Source: Streptantibioticus silvisoli
GTDB lineage: Bacteria > Actinomycetota > Actinomycetes > Streptomycetales > Streptomycetaceae
Length of the DNA stretch: 64,000 bases
Assembly (NCBI RefSeq): GCF_027947535.2
Contig: NZ_JAAGKO020000006.1
Location: 1 to 64,000 of the forward strand
Direction: 5' to 3'
Part shown: positions 9,171 to 16,767 of the stretch, piece after piece
Numbering within the stretch: position 1 is the stretch's first letter
How the letters are laid out: each line of letters begins with the position of its first letter
Made by a program: the position numbers and the translations under genes
The notes under the pieces: model-generated
What the model saw: only the letters and a program-made list of their open reading frames with translations
Database searches by the model: none
What the model was told of the DNA's origin: nothing

Positions 9171-9394
9171 ACGACCATCCTCGCAGAGCAGCACCGTTTC
9201 CCCGGTCCGGACCAGGGGGTACCGGCCTACGCCACCCCGGCGGCGGAGGGCGTCGGGGGATGAGTCCGGGGTCCTGCTGCGGGGCCGTGGTCCGGCGCCG
9301 TGGTCCGCCGCCCTGATCCGGCGCCCTGGTCCGGGGCCGCGCACGGCTCCGCGACCGACCTTCCGGCCTCCCCCCATAACCCCCGCCCGTCACC

Positions 9395-10966
9395 TCACCA
9401 GGCCGTCAGCAGCAGGTGGTTGACGAGCAGCGCGACCAGCGCCTGCGCGAGGAGCCAGCGGCGGTGGTCCCGGCGGGGGAGGAACGCGGCGGTGGCCGGC
9501 AGCCAGAGGGTGAACGGCAGCCAGATCCGTTCGGTCTCCGCCTTGCTCATCCCGGACAGGTCGGCGGCGAGCATCACCAGCAGGAATCCGCACGGCAGCA
9601 GCACCGCGGCCACCGCCCGCCGGTCGGCTCCCCTCCACCGGGCGACGAGCTGCCACCGGTCGGCTCCCCTCCACCGGTCGGTTCCGGTCCGCCGGTCGGC
9701 CGCCGTCCCCCGGTCGGCCGCCCTCCACGGCTGGGCTCCCTTCCGCCCCTCCCGCAGGCCCGCAGGCGCCACGGCGAGCACCCGGCGCAGTCCGGCGGCC
9801 GACGCCGGGCCGGCCGACACCGCGAGGGTGGCGAGGTCGCCGAAGAACCAGTAGCTGTAAGGGCGCACCCCGCCGTACCCCTGGAAGTAGCGGATCCGCA
9901 GCAGCCCGTACGCCTGCCACCAGTCGAAGCCCACCGCCGTGAAGACCGCGGCGACCGCGGCGGCACCCACGACGGCGTACGGCACCGGGCGGGCGGTGCG
10001 CGCGCACAGCAGGACCACGGCCGCCGGTATCACCAGCAGCGCCAGCCCGTACGACAGGTACACCGCCGCGCCGAGCAGGACGCCGCTGCCCAGGCCGGCC
10101 ACTGCCGTCTGCCGGTGCGAGGTGCGGGTGGCGGCGACGGCGAGCAGGGCCAGCGCCCAGGCGGCCACCGCCGCGAAGTAGCCGTCGGCGGACACCCCCA
10201 CCCACACCGCGCCCGGGGTGAGCACCACGAAGGGGGCCGCCGCCCGGGCCCGGTCCTCCCCGGTGAGCAGGCGCAGCGTGAGCAGGACGGCCACGACCAG
10301 CGAGGTGCCGGCCGTGATCACGAAGACCGCGGCGAAGGCGCCGCCGCCCAGGCCGATCCGGTCCAGGCCGACGAACGTGAGCACCGCGCCGGCCGGGTGA
10401 CCGGCGATGTGGGTGGCCCAGTTGTGCGGCGAGTGCAGCAGGATGTGGCCGGTGAACGTCCGCAGGGTCGGCCCGAGGTGGTCGAAGCGCGACAGCTGCG
10501 TCAGGTACTCGCCGCTCGCGGTCAGCCGGCCGGCGACGCCGCGCTGCCAGCCGTCGACCAGCGCGAGCGACCAGGTCCAGGCCATGGCCGCCGCCCACGC
10601 CGACCACAGCAGCGCACGCCGGCCCAGGCGGGACGCCAGCGTCGGCCCGTATCCGGCGATCAGCACGCCCACCGTCACCGCGAGCGGCGTTCCCGGACCG
10701 ACGTGGGGCAGCCACCGGGCCTCCAGCGGCGGGAACGACGACCGCAGCACGGAGCCGTCCCGCTGGAGGTAGCCGCCGATACCGGCCATGACGAGGAACA
10801 GCACGAGCACGCCGCCGCCCGCGACGACGTCCCACCGCCGGCCCCGCGGGGGAGCGGCAGCGGTGCCGGAGTCGGTCGGCGGCTGCGGGGTAGCCGCGGC
10901 GGGCGCGGCGGTGTCGGGGCCGGTCGGCGGCGTGGTGTTGCGACGGGGGAAGGGCAGGAGTCTCAC
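9395..10966 (-). CDS. polytopic membrane protein, putative GT39-like transferase
   Basis: A 523-residue integral membrane protein with about twelve hydrophobic segments. The final segments contain GMSKAETERIWLPFTLWLP, a motif I associate with a family of actinobacterial membrane proteins described as mannosyltransferase-like; the catalytic Asp/Glu pair of loop 1 was not identified, so enzymatic function is uncertain. Around residues 425-460 there is an Arg/Asp/Trp-rich insert made of DRG/DRW-type repeats, mirrored by direct repeats in the DNA at 9620-9735. The GTG at 10966 is chosen because TAGGGT lies seven bases upstream, as in leaderless transcripts; a GTG at 11005 is the longer option. 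It is divergent from the molybdopterin gene. Confidence 0.65.
   Translation of the reverse strand: MRLLPFPRRNTTPPTGPDTAAPAAATPQPPTDSGTAAAPPRGRRWDVVAGGGVLVLFLVMAGIGGYLQRDGSVLRSSFPPLEARWLPHVGPGTPLAVTVGVLIAGYGPTLASRLGRRALLWSAWAAAMAWTWSLALVDGWQRGVAGRLTASGEYLTQLSRFDHLGPTLRTFTGHILLHSPHNWATHIAGHPAGAVLTFVGLDRIGLGGGAFAAVFVITAGTSLVVAVLLTLRLLTGEDRARAAAPFVVLTPGAVWVGVSADGYFAAVAAWALALLAVAATRTSHRQTAVAGLGSGVLLGAAVYLSYGLALLVIPAAVVLLCARTARPVPYAVVGAAAVAAVFTAVGFDWWQAYGLLRIRYFQGYGGVRPYSYWFFGDLATLAVSAGPASAAGLRRVLAVAPAGLREGRKGAQPWRAADRGTAADRRTGTDRWRGADRWQLVARWRGADRRAVAAVLLPCGFLLVMLAADLSGMSKAETERIWLPFTLWLPATAAFLPRRDHRRWLLAQALVALLVNHLLLTAW
9620..9735. repeat. short direct repeats inside a membrane-protein gene
   Basis: A 21-base unit beginning CCGGTCGGCTCCCCTCC occurs perfectly at 9620-9640 and 9656-9676, with shorter CCGGTCGG-cored copies to about 9735. 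In the encoded protein it makes the DRW/DRG-rich insert just before the last membrane helices, so copy-number change in 3-base multiples would vary a loop length. Confidence 0.7.
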
Positions 10967-10973
10967 CGACCGC

Positions 10974-10979
10974 ACCCTA
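10974..10979 (-). promoter_or_regulatory. -10-like element of a probable leaderless transcript
   Basis: TAGGGT on the minus strand ends seven bases before the GTG at 10966, so the transcript would begin at the start codon. No clear -35 element is visible. Confidence 0.4.
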
Positions 10980-11059
10980 GGCAGGCCGGGACGCGCGAGG
11001 GGCACCGGGCGGCGGATGTCAGGCTTTCGTTAGGAGTTGATCCGGCCTGGTCCGGGGTG

Positions 11060-11077
11060 GCCGACCCTAGGGTCGGC
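11060..11077. promoter_or_regulatory. perfect 18-bp palindrome over the -10 of the molybdopterin gene
   Basis: GCCGACCCTAGGGTCGGC is perfectly palindromic and includes TAGGGT (11068-11073), which lies eight bases before the ATG at 11082. A bound regulator would block this promoter; equally the sequence could fold into a hairpin at the 5' end. CTAG is rare in high-GC actinomycetes, which makes chance less likely. Confidence 0.5.
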
Positions 11078-11081
11078 TCCC

Positions 11082-12368
11082 ATGAGGTTTCCCCCGCGTC
11101 CCGTCTCCGGTCCGTTCCGCAGTCCGCTGCGCGGACCCTGGCTGACCTCGGTCTTCGGCTCGGTGCTGCTGGTCGGCCTGCCGGTGCTGTTCGTCACCGG
11201 TCTGCTGTCCTACGCCGCGTACAACCCGGACTTGTCGCACATCAACGACCAGACCCCGGGCAAGGGCCTGCTCGGCTTCTACCTCTTCTCCTGGCCGACC
11301 CACCCGTACTGGCTCTACCGGCTCACCCAGGGCATGCACGTCACCCTCGGGATCGTGCTGATCCCCATCCTGCTGGCCAAACTCTGGTCGGTGGTACCGA
11401 AGTTGTTCACCCTGCCGCCGGTGCGGTCGCTGGGCCACGCCCTGGAACGGCTGTCCTTGCTGCTGCTGGTCGGCGGCGGCCTGTTCGAGTTCACCACCGG
11501 GGTGCTGAACGTCCAGCTCGACTACCTCTTCCCCGGCTCGTTCTACACGCTGCACTTCTACGGCGCGTGGGTGTTCACCGGCGCGGTCGCGGCCCACGTG
11601 GCGCTGCGGATGCCGCAGGCCGTACGGGCGCTGCGCAGCCGGGAGTTCCGCGCCGAACTGCGGACCTCGACCGCGCGCACCCGCCCCGAACCGGCCGACG
11701 GCGGCGGCCTGGTGGCCGCGCACCCGGCGGAGCCGACGATGTCGCGGCGCGGCGCGCTCGGCATGGCGGGCCTCGGCTCCCTGGTGCTCTTCGTCCTCAC
11801 CGCCGGCCAGAGCATCGGCGGCCCGCTGCGCCGGACCGCCCTGCTCGCCCCGCACGGCCGCGACTCCGGCAGCGGGCCCAACGGCTTCCCCATCAACAAG
11901 ACCGCCCTGAAGGCCCACGTGCGGCCGCAGGACATCGGTGAGGACTGGCGGTTGACGGTCCGCGGCAACGGCCGCACCGTCCGGCTCACCCTCGGCCAAC
12001 TCCAGGCGCTCGCCCGGCACACCGCGGCGCTGCCCATCGCCTGCGTCGAGGGCTGGTCGACGGAGAACCAGCACTGGCAGGGCGTACGGCTGCGCGACCT
12101 GGCCGCCCTCGTCGGCCACCACACCGACCCGCCGGGGGTGTTCGTCGAGTCGGTGCAGCTCGCCGGCTCCTTCCGGGCCGTCGCGCTGCGCGCCAACCAG
12201 GTCCGCGACCCGCGCTCCCTGCTGGCGACGAACGTCAACGGAGCGCCGCTGTCGCCCGACCACGGCTACCCGGCCCGCATCATCGTGCCGGACGCGCCCG
12301 GCGTGATGAGCACCAAATGGGTACGCCAACTCACCTTCGGTGCAACGGACTTCGAGGAGCGGGCATGA
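11082..12368 (+). CDS. molybdopterin-dependent oxidoreductase with membrane domain
   Basis: A 428-residue membrane-anchored protein. The N-terminal half has four or five membrane helices with His residues suited to haem b ligation (HPYWLYRLTQGMHVTLG, FYTLHFYGAWVFTGAVAAHVAL). A twin-Arg-like MSRRGALGMAG segment and another helix precede a C-terminal sulfite-oxidase/YedY-type molybdopterin domain from about residue 285, with the putative Mo-ligand Cys in PIACVEGWS. It therefore resembles a fused MsrP/MsrQ-like system that moves electrons through haem to an extracytoplasmic molybdopterin enzyme. The ATG at 11082 is preferred; the upstream TTG at 11037 directly abuts its AGGAG. The stop overlaps the next gene by ATGA. 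Substrate unknown. Confidence 0.8.
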   Translation: MRFPPRPVSGPFRSPLRGPWLTSVFGSVLLVGLPVLFVTGLLSYAAYNPDLSHINDQTPGKGLLGFYLFSWPTHPYWLYRLTQGMHVTLGIVLIPILLAKLWSVVPKLFTLPPVRSLGHALERLSLLLLVGGGLFEFTTGVLNVQLDYLFPGSFYTLHFYGAWVFTGAVAAHVALRMPQAVRALRSREFRAELRTSTARTRPEPADGGGLVAAHPAEPTMSRRGALGMAGLGSLVLFVLTAGQSIGGPLRRTALLAPHGRDSGSGPNGFPINKTALKAHVRPQDIGEDWRLTVRGNGRTVRLTLGQLQALARHTAALPIACVEGWSTENQHWQGVRLRDLAALVGHHTDPPGVFVESVQLAGSFRAVALRANQVRDPRSLLATNVNGAPLSPDHGYPARIIVPDAPGVMSTKWVRQLTFGATDFEERA

Positions 12369-12838
12369 AACGGCTGTTCGTCAGGGTGTACGGGGAGCCG
12401 CCGCGGCACCTGGTGATCCTGCTGCTGTCCTTCGCGGTGTGCGGCTACGCCCTGGTCCGGTTGCTGCGCACCGAGTGGCTGAGCGTCCTGGAGTGGGTGG
12501 TGGGCGCCGCGATCCTGCACGACGTGGTCCTGGTGCCGCTGTACGGCGGCGCCGACTGGCTGCTGCACAAGGGCGTACAGGCCGGAAAGCCGCTTTCGCG
12601 GTCCCGCCTGGCCGTGGTCAACCACCTCAGGGTGCCCGCGTTCCTGTCGCTGCTGACCCTGCTCGTCTACTGGCCGTCGATCTCCCGGAACGCGGGGACG
12701 AACTACCGGCGGGCCACCGGCCTGTCGCCCGACGTCTTCTGGCCGCGCTGGCTGCTGATCACCGTCGTGCTCTTCGCCGCCTCCGCCGCCCTGTTCGCCC
12801 TGCGCGCGCACCGCACCCGACGGCGGCCCGGCGGCTGA
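12365..12838 (+). CDS. small four-helix membrane protein partner of the molybdopterin enzyme
   Basis: A 157-residue protein with four hydrophobic segments (about residues 17-33, 43-62, 92-104 and 128-148) and a basic C-terminus. I do not recognise a named family. Its start codon overlaps the stop of the molybdopterin gene (ATGA at 12365-12368), so the two are translationally coupled and probably act together in the membrane, perhaps as an accessory or second electron-transfer subunit. His residues in AILHDVV and VNHLRVP could bind haem, but this is inference. Confidence 0.7.
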   Translation: MKRLFVRVYGEPPRHLVILLLSFAVCGYALVRLLRTEWLSVLEWVVGAAILHDVVLVPLYGGADWLLHKGVQAGKPLSRSRLAVVNHLRVPAFLSLLTLLVYWPSISRNAGTNYRRATGLSPDVFWPRWLLITVVLFAASAALFALRAHRTRRRPGG

Positions 12839-12924
12839 CCGGGGACGGGGCGGGTGCCGCAGGCGGGCCAGCGAGGCGGGTGCCGCCGGCGCCGCCGCCG
12901 CCCCGCCCCCGCCCGCGTCGTAAC

Positions 12925-14088
12925 CTACGCCTCCACGGGGTCCCCGCCGACCTCGTCGAGCCACTCCTGCCGCACGGCGCCGGCCGCGATCAGGAAGACG
13001 CCGAGCGGGGTGCGGGCGACGAGGTGGCGGCCGACGGTGACCAGGTCCAACCCCGGCGTGGTGTCGGGGCGTTCGTCCAGCGGTACGGCGAACAGCGGAA
13101 CGCCCGCCGCCAGGAGCCGTCGGGTGCCGACGCGCAGGTGCAGCAGGTCGGAGGCGGCGTCGTAGAACGCGGTACGCCAACCGCTGACGTCGTCCTCGGC
13201 CCCCGCCCGGGCCAGGCCGGCCAGCAGGCGTACCGGCGAGCACCAGCGCCGCACCGCGCGACCGGCGCGCAGGACCCGTTCGCGCGCAGCGGCGCGGCGC
13301 GCGTCCGGCAGGACGACGGCCGGCCGCCAGCCCAGCCGCCCGACGCGGTCCATGGCCTCGCACCACTCGGGCCACAGGCCGGCCAGGGCCAGCCCGGCGC
13401 GCAGTTCGGCCACCCCCGCCGCGTCCAGTTCGCGCAGCAGCAGCGTCAGGTCGAGCAGGTCACGGCTGCGGAACTCTCGTTCCCAGCGCTCGGCCACCAG
13501 GGCCAAGGTGGTCACCGCCAGGGGGGAGTGGACCGGGCGCGGCAGCCGGCAGGCGGGCCGGCGCAGGTCGGTGAAGACCTCCGCGGTGACCAGGCCGACG
13601 ACGTAGGGCTCGGCGCCGTCCCCGGCGTCCGTGCGGAACTCCGCGAACAGGTGCGGGGAGACGTGGTCGTCCCGGCGGGCGGGAAGGAGGGTGAACGCCA
13701 CCATCTCCCAACCGGTGCCGGCCAGTTGCAGTGCGGCGGCCCAGAACGCCTCGTGGTCGGAGCAGACGACGTCCAGGTCACCGGCAGAGCGCAGCACGCC
13801 CGGCGGGTAGAAGGCCCCGATCGCCATGCCCTTGACCACCAGCAGGCCAGGGATGCGGGCGGTCAGCCCGGACCAGACGGTGGCGTAGCGCTCGACGCGC
13901 TCGCGGGCGGCGGCCAGTTCGGCGGCCTCGGCGCCGGTGAGCCGCTCACCCCCGGCGGCCCGCAGGCTCAGCAGGGTCCCGGCGAGTTTGTGCCCCGCAC
14001 CCCGCGCGGTGGCGAGGACCGCCGCGTGCGGTGCGTCGTCGGGGGCGGCCAGCAGGTGCCGGACCGTGCCGATCGCTACCTCGGTCAA
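12925..14088 (-). CDS. nucleotidyltransferase-family protein (NTP_transf_5-like)
   Basis: A 387-residue protein. LLVVKGMAIGAFYPPG followed by RSAGDLDVVCSD matches the active-site strand-turn of the polymerase-beta-type NTP_transf_5 family (GDLD supplies metal-binding Asp), so it probably transfers a nucleotide to an unknown acceptor. The TTG at 14088 is preferred because GGAG lies five bases upstream; an ATG at 14124 has no good ribosome site. It follows a 17-codon peptide gene on the same strand (stop 112 bases upstream), both reading from the promoter at 14296-14324. It diverges from the NDK-like and peptide-processing genes, so its substrate may be the small peptide or a product of that locus. 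Confidence 0.68.
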   Translation of the reverse strand: MTEVAIGTVRHLLAAPDDAPHAAVLATARGAGHKLAGTLLSLRAAGGERLTGAEAAELAAARERVERYATVWSGLTARIPGLLVVKGMAIGAFYPPGVLRSAGDLDVVCSDHEAFWAAALQLAGTGWEMVAFTLLPARRDDHVSPHLFAEFRTDAGDGAEPYVVGLVTAEVFTDLRRPACRLPRPVHSPLAVTTLALVAERWEREFRSRDLLDLTLLLRELDAAGVAELRAGLALAGLWPEWCEAMDRVGRLGWRPAVVLPDARRAAARERVLRAGRAVRRWCSPVRLLAGLARAGAEDDVSGWRTAFYDAASDLLHLRVGTRRLLAAGVPLFAVPLDERPDTTPGLDLVTVGRHLVARTPLGVFLIAAGAVRQEWLDEVGGDPVEA

Positions 14089-14200
14089 GCGCGCTCCGTT
14101 TGTTATCGGTACCGCCGGCCGCATTCCGTATACGGCCGGTACGAAACGATCAGGACCCGTGATCGGCGTGATCAACGGATCCTGATCGCTGGACCTGGGA

Positions 14201-14254
14201 TTACTTCTTGTTCGGCTTCGGGCGAACGCGGATCCGCTTGGCAGAAACGGCCAT
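14201..14254 (-). CDS. 17-residue basic peptide
   Basis: The frame encodes MAVSAKRIRVRPKPNKK and a TAA stop. An ideal AAGGAG ribosome site lies seven bases before the ATG and a TTGTCA-17-TACCCT promoter lies about 42 bases upstream, so translation is likely despite its size. The product is strongly basic (eight Lys/Arg), has no Cys or aromatic residue, and alternates hydrophobic and Arg residues in its centre. It precedes the nucleotidyltransferase gene and diverges from the candidate RiPP-like operon. It could be a modified peptide, a leader peptide controlling the downstream gene, or a small regulator. I know no named family. Confidence 0.55.
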   Translation of the reverse strand: MAVSAKRIRVRPKPNKK

Positions 14255-14280
14255 GACAGCACTCCTTGATCTGCTCTATC

Positions 14281-14329
14281 CAACGGGTTAGCCTCAGGGT
14301 AATGCTCCGGCAGGACTCTGACAACGGGT
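14281..14329. promoter_or_regulatory. promoter of the 17-codon peptide gene with flanking CAACGGGT repeats
   Basis: On the minus strand TTGTCA (14324-14319) and TACCCT (14301-14296) are 17 bases apart. CAACGGGT occurs at 14281-14288 and again at 14322-14329, a 41-base period close to four helical turns, one copy overlapping the -35 and one just downstream of the start. This suggests a dimeric or looping regulator, though none is assigned. Confidence 0.5.
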
Positions 14330-14420
14330 CAAAAAGCGTTTTCCATACCGGGGTTGGACACGATCCCACGTTGGGGGAGTCATTCACGCGCTCTTACAGC
14401 CGCCGTTCAGTTCCGACCCG

Positions 14421-15314
14421 GTGCGCCGCGGCTTCTACCCCGACGACATCTACTTCTGTGAAACGGCCCTGCTGCTGGAGCGGGAGAGCCATCAGCGCCT
14501 CGACCTGATGCTGCGCCGCAGCAGTTTCGTGATGTTCAAGCCCGAGGCCGTCGTCGGCCGCCGGATCGGACCCGCCCTGGCCTGGCTGGCGGCCCGCGGC
14601 TTCCGGCCGACGGGCTGCGCCCGGGTGCGGGTCGACCCGCGCGTCCACCGGGAGCTGTGGCGCTACCAGCTCAACGCCGCGTCGCTGGCGATCGTGCGGA
14701 CCGTGGACATGATCCTGTCGGCCGGCCCCTGCCTGGTCGTCGCCCTGCGCGACGAGCACGGGCCGGAGCGGACCGGGATGACGGCCTCCGCCCGGCTGGC
14801 CGCGCTCAAGGGGTCGTCGAGCAACCCCGGGGCCAACGGCGGCTCGCTGCGCGGCGAACTCGGCTGCGAGCTGCTGTGCCTGAACTTTCTGCACGCCCCC
14901 GACGACCCGTCCGACCAGGTCCGTGAGCTGGGCGTGCTGTTCCCCGCGCGGGAGCGGGCCGCGGCCCTGGCCATGCTCGCCGCGGACCCCTGCGCCGCAA
15001 CGGACGCCGCCGTGGCCGCCGCGGTGCGCGCCCTGTACGCCGAGCACCCGGCGCACCCGCTGGACCCCGCCGCCGTCCCCGCGCCCCCGGCGACCGACGG
15101 GAGCGACGCCGCGCTGTTCGCCCGGCTCGACGTCCTCGACGATCCGGACAGCGACATCCCGCACTGGGACCGCGTCCTGATGGCCGCCCGGTTGGTCGAC
15201 GGCCTGCCCTCGCGCCGCCGCCCGCTGATCGGCTCTCCGCGCAGCCGTTCCACCGGTTCCGAAGATCGCCATGAATCAACCGAAGATCGACATGATTCAG
15301 CGTCAAAAGCCTGA
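14421..15314 (+). CDS. nucleoside-diphosphate-kinase-like protein
   Basis: A roughly 297-residue protein with an NDK-fold core: FVMFKPEAVVGRRIGPAL matches the canonical KPDAV strand and helix, GPCLVVAL matches the central strand, and CLNFLHAPDD aligns with the N-x-x-H-G-S-D active site, so the phosphorylatable His (about residue 158) is kept while the following GS is changed. It has about 35 extra N-terminal and 100 extra C-terminal residues relative to ordinary NDKs; the tail ends in a repeated EDRHES/EDRHDS heptad. The start is uncertain: the GTG at 14421 has no ribosome site, the frame is open back to 14322, and ATG 14508 is an alternative. It precedes the precursor-peptide promoter and is probably part of that pathway. 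Confidence 0.6.
   Translation: MRRGFYPDDIYFCETALLLERESHQRLDLMLRRSSFVMFKPEAVVGRRIGPALAWLAARGFRPTGCARVRVDPRVHRELWRYQLNAASLAIVRTVDMILSAGPCLVVALRDEHGPERTGMTASARLAALKGSSSNPGANGGSLRGELGCELLCLNFLHAPDDPSDQVRELGVLFPARERAAALAMLAADPCAATDAAVAAAVRALYAEHPAHPLDPAAVPAPPATDGSDAALFARLDVLDDPDSDIPHWDRVLMAARLVDGLPSRRRPLIGSPRSRSTGSEDRHESTEDRHDSASKA
15261..15299 (+). repeat. two direct copies of an 18-bp unit
   Basis: GAAGATCGCCATGAATCA at 15261-15278 recurs with two changes at 15282-15299 (period 21). It encodes the EDRHES/EDRHDS repeat at the end of the NDK-like protein and lies about 30 bases upstream of the TTGACA of the peptide promoter, so it could also act as a regulator-binding pair. Confidence 0.6.
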
Positions 15315-15327
15315 CTTTACATGTTCG

Positions 15328-15357
15328 TTGACAACGCCTCGCGCGGCGTGTTGCTAT
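15328..15357 (+). promoter_or_regulatory. promoter of the precursor-peptide operon
   Basis: A consensus TTGACA (15328-15333) is followed 18 bases later by TGCTAT (15352-15357), preceded by an AT-rich stretch. The start would fall near 15364, leaving a leader of about 40 bases before the ATG at 15404. It is one of the best -35 boxes in the window. Confidence 0.6.
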
Positions 15358-15403
15358 CTTTCCGAAAGGCCGTCAGCAGGATTCTTTCAACTGCGAGGAA
15401 CTC

Positions 15404-15565
15404 ATGCAGATAGCTCAGAAAGCCCCTCAGCAGACCGTCACCCGTACCGGCGCCGCTCCGGTCATGCTTCTTCCGCGTCTGGTCGAGCGGATGATCGCCG
15501 AGCGTCAGGAAGTGCACATCGCGAAGTTCCGCACCACGTGCACCGACTGCGTGCCGAACTACTGA
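15404..15565 (+). CDS. candidate precursor peptide with Cys-rich C-terminus
   Basis: A 53-residue peptide starting MQIAQKAPQQTVTRTGAAPV, passing through an amphipathic segment LPRLVERMIAERQEVHIAKF and ending RTTCTDCVPNY. GAGGAA lies four bases before the ATG. The layout (Gln/Thr-rich leader, helical recognition-like segment, short tail with two Cys, Asp, Pro, Asn, Tyr) resembles RiPP precursors or carrier peptides, and codon use (ATA, AAA, CTT, GCT) is less GC-rich than neighbouring genes. It heads a run of six genes encoding sulfur-activation, methyl/amino-transfer and peptidase functions. No known RiPP family motif is recognised, so product class is inference. Confidence 0.72.
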   Translation: MQIAQKAPQQTVTRTGAAPVMLLPRLVERMIAERQEVHIAKFRTTCTDCVPNY

Positions 15566-15597
15566 TCGAGGGCCCACGTGTCGGCGGGCATGCGACC

Positions 15598-16722
15598 GTG
15601 TCCGCCGACCTTCGCGTGCTCCCGGAGGTCGTGAACCGATGCGTGGACGGCGCCGAACACGGCGTGATCCTGCTCGCGATGGACGGCCTTTCCCACCGGG
15701 CGGCCGAGCACAGCCTCTCCGGCGCCGGCCTGTGGCGGCTGCGCTCGACGTTCCCCAGCACCTCCACCACCGCCTGGCTCACCGCTGTCACCGGCGCCGG
15801 TGCCGCTGAGCACGGCGCGATCGGCATGGTCTACCGCGCCCCCGGCGCCGACCACGCCACCCACCTGATCACCGGCGACAGGATCGCCTTCGACCCGCCG
15901 GGGCCCGGTACCGCGGCGGGCGAGCCGATCGTGCCGCACGCCACGGTCTTCGACCGCTGCGCGGCCCGGGGCACGCCGGCCGTCGCGGTCGGCGCCGAAC
16001 TGAACGGGTTGCGCGGCCCCTGGGTCACCGCGCTCCTGCACGGCGCCCGCCTGCTGCCGACCCCCCGCACACCGCTGAGCACCGACCCCGTCGCCGTCGT
16101 CGCGCGCGTCGTGGCCGAGGTCGACGCCGTACCGCCCGACCCGTCCACCGGCGAACGCCCACCGCTGATCTGGGCCTACGTCAACCTCGACGACCACATC
16201 CACCAGGCCGGCTACGACGAGCGCCTGCACGAGGCCGTACGCCTGCTGGACACGGCGGCCCGCCGCTGGGCACGGGCCGGCCGGAGCGTTGTGGCGCACG
16301 CCGACCACGGCCAGACCCGGGTGGCCCGCGACCCCGCGCTGCACGACGCCTGGGCCCGGTTGGACGCCCCCGAACACTGCCTGATGCCGGGCGGCGGCGC
16401 CGGGCGGACGCGCTGGCTGTACCCGCGTCCCGGCCGCGAGCGGGAACTCGCCGACCGCCTCGCCGACGCCCTCGGCGACCACGCCCGGGTGTACACCCCC
16501 GCCGAACTGGACGCCGCCGGGCTGCTGCCGGCGACCCCCGCCGTCCTGGAACGCATCGGAGCGGTGGTGGCCGTCGCCGCCACCGCGCGCTTCCCCGTCC
16601 CCGACCCCCGGGTGGGCTTCGAGCACGGCGCGCTCACCCAGGAGGAGACCCACGTCCCGCTCGCCGGCTGGGGCGCGGCCCTCGACGCGATCCCGCCGGC
16701 CCTGGCCGGAGCCACCCGCTGA
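15598..16722 (+). CDS. type I phosphodiesterase/nucleotide pyrophosphatase-like protein
   Basis: A 374-residue member of the alkaline phosphatase superfamily. Metal-site motifs appear in the usual order: ILLAMDG (first Asp), FPSTSTTAWLTAVTG (nucleophile Thr/Ser), VNLDDHIHQAGYD (Asp and His), AHADHGQT (Asp-His) and FEHGALTQEETHVPL (final His). Such enzymes cleave nucleotide diphosphate or phosphodiester bonds, so it may remove an adenylyl or other nucleotidyl group formed in this pathway. The start is uncertain: the GTG at 15598 has a weak GGCGGG, and the frame is open upstream into the peptide gene. It begins 32 bases after the peptide stop and precedes the ThiS-PP-loop gene by 45 bases. Confidence 0.75.
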   Translation: MSADLRVLPEVVNRCVDGAEHGVILLAMDGLSHRAAEHSLSGAGLWRLRSTFPSTSTTAWLTAVTGAGAAEHGAIGMVYRAPGADHATHLITGDRIAFDPPGPGTAAGEPIVPHATVFDRCAARGTPAVAVGAELNGLRGPWVTALLHGARLLPTPRTPLSTDPVAVVARVVAEVDAVPPDPSTGERPPLIWAYVNLDDHIHQAGYDERLHEAVRLLDTAARRWARAGRSVVAHADHGQTRVARDPALHDAWARLDAPEHCLMPGGGAGRTRWLYPRPGRERELADRLADALGDHARVYTPAELDAAGLLPATPAVLERIGAVVAVAATARFPVPDPRVGFEHGALTQEETHVPLAGWGAALDAIPPALAGATR

Positions 16723-16767
16723 CCGGCGCGACCCCTCCCACCGACCACCACGACAGGAGCACAGGCC

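Noticed and set aside
15404-15565. Amino-group carrier protein (LysW-type) interpretation of the 53-residue peptide
   Set aside because: It is basic rather than acidic, lacks the N-terminal zinc-binding Cys pattern and the C-terminal EDWGE-type end of LysW proteins.
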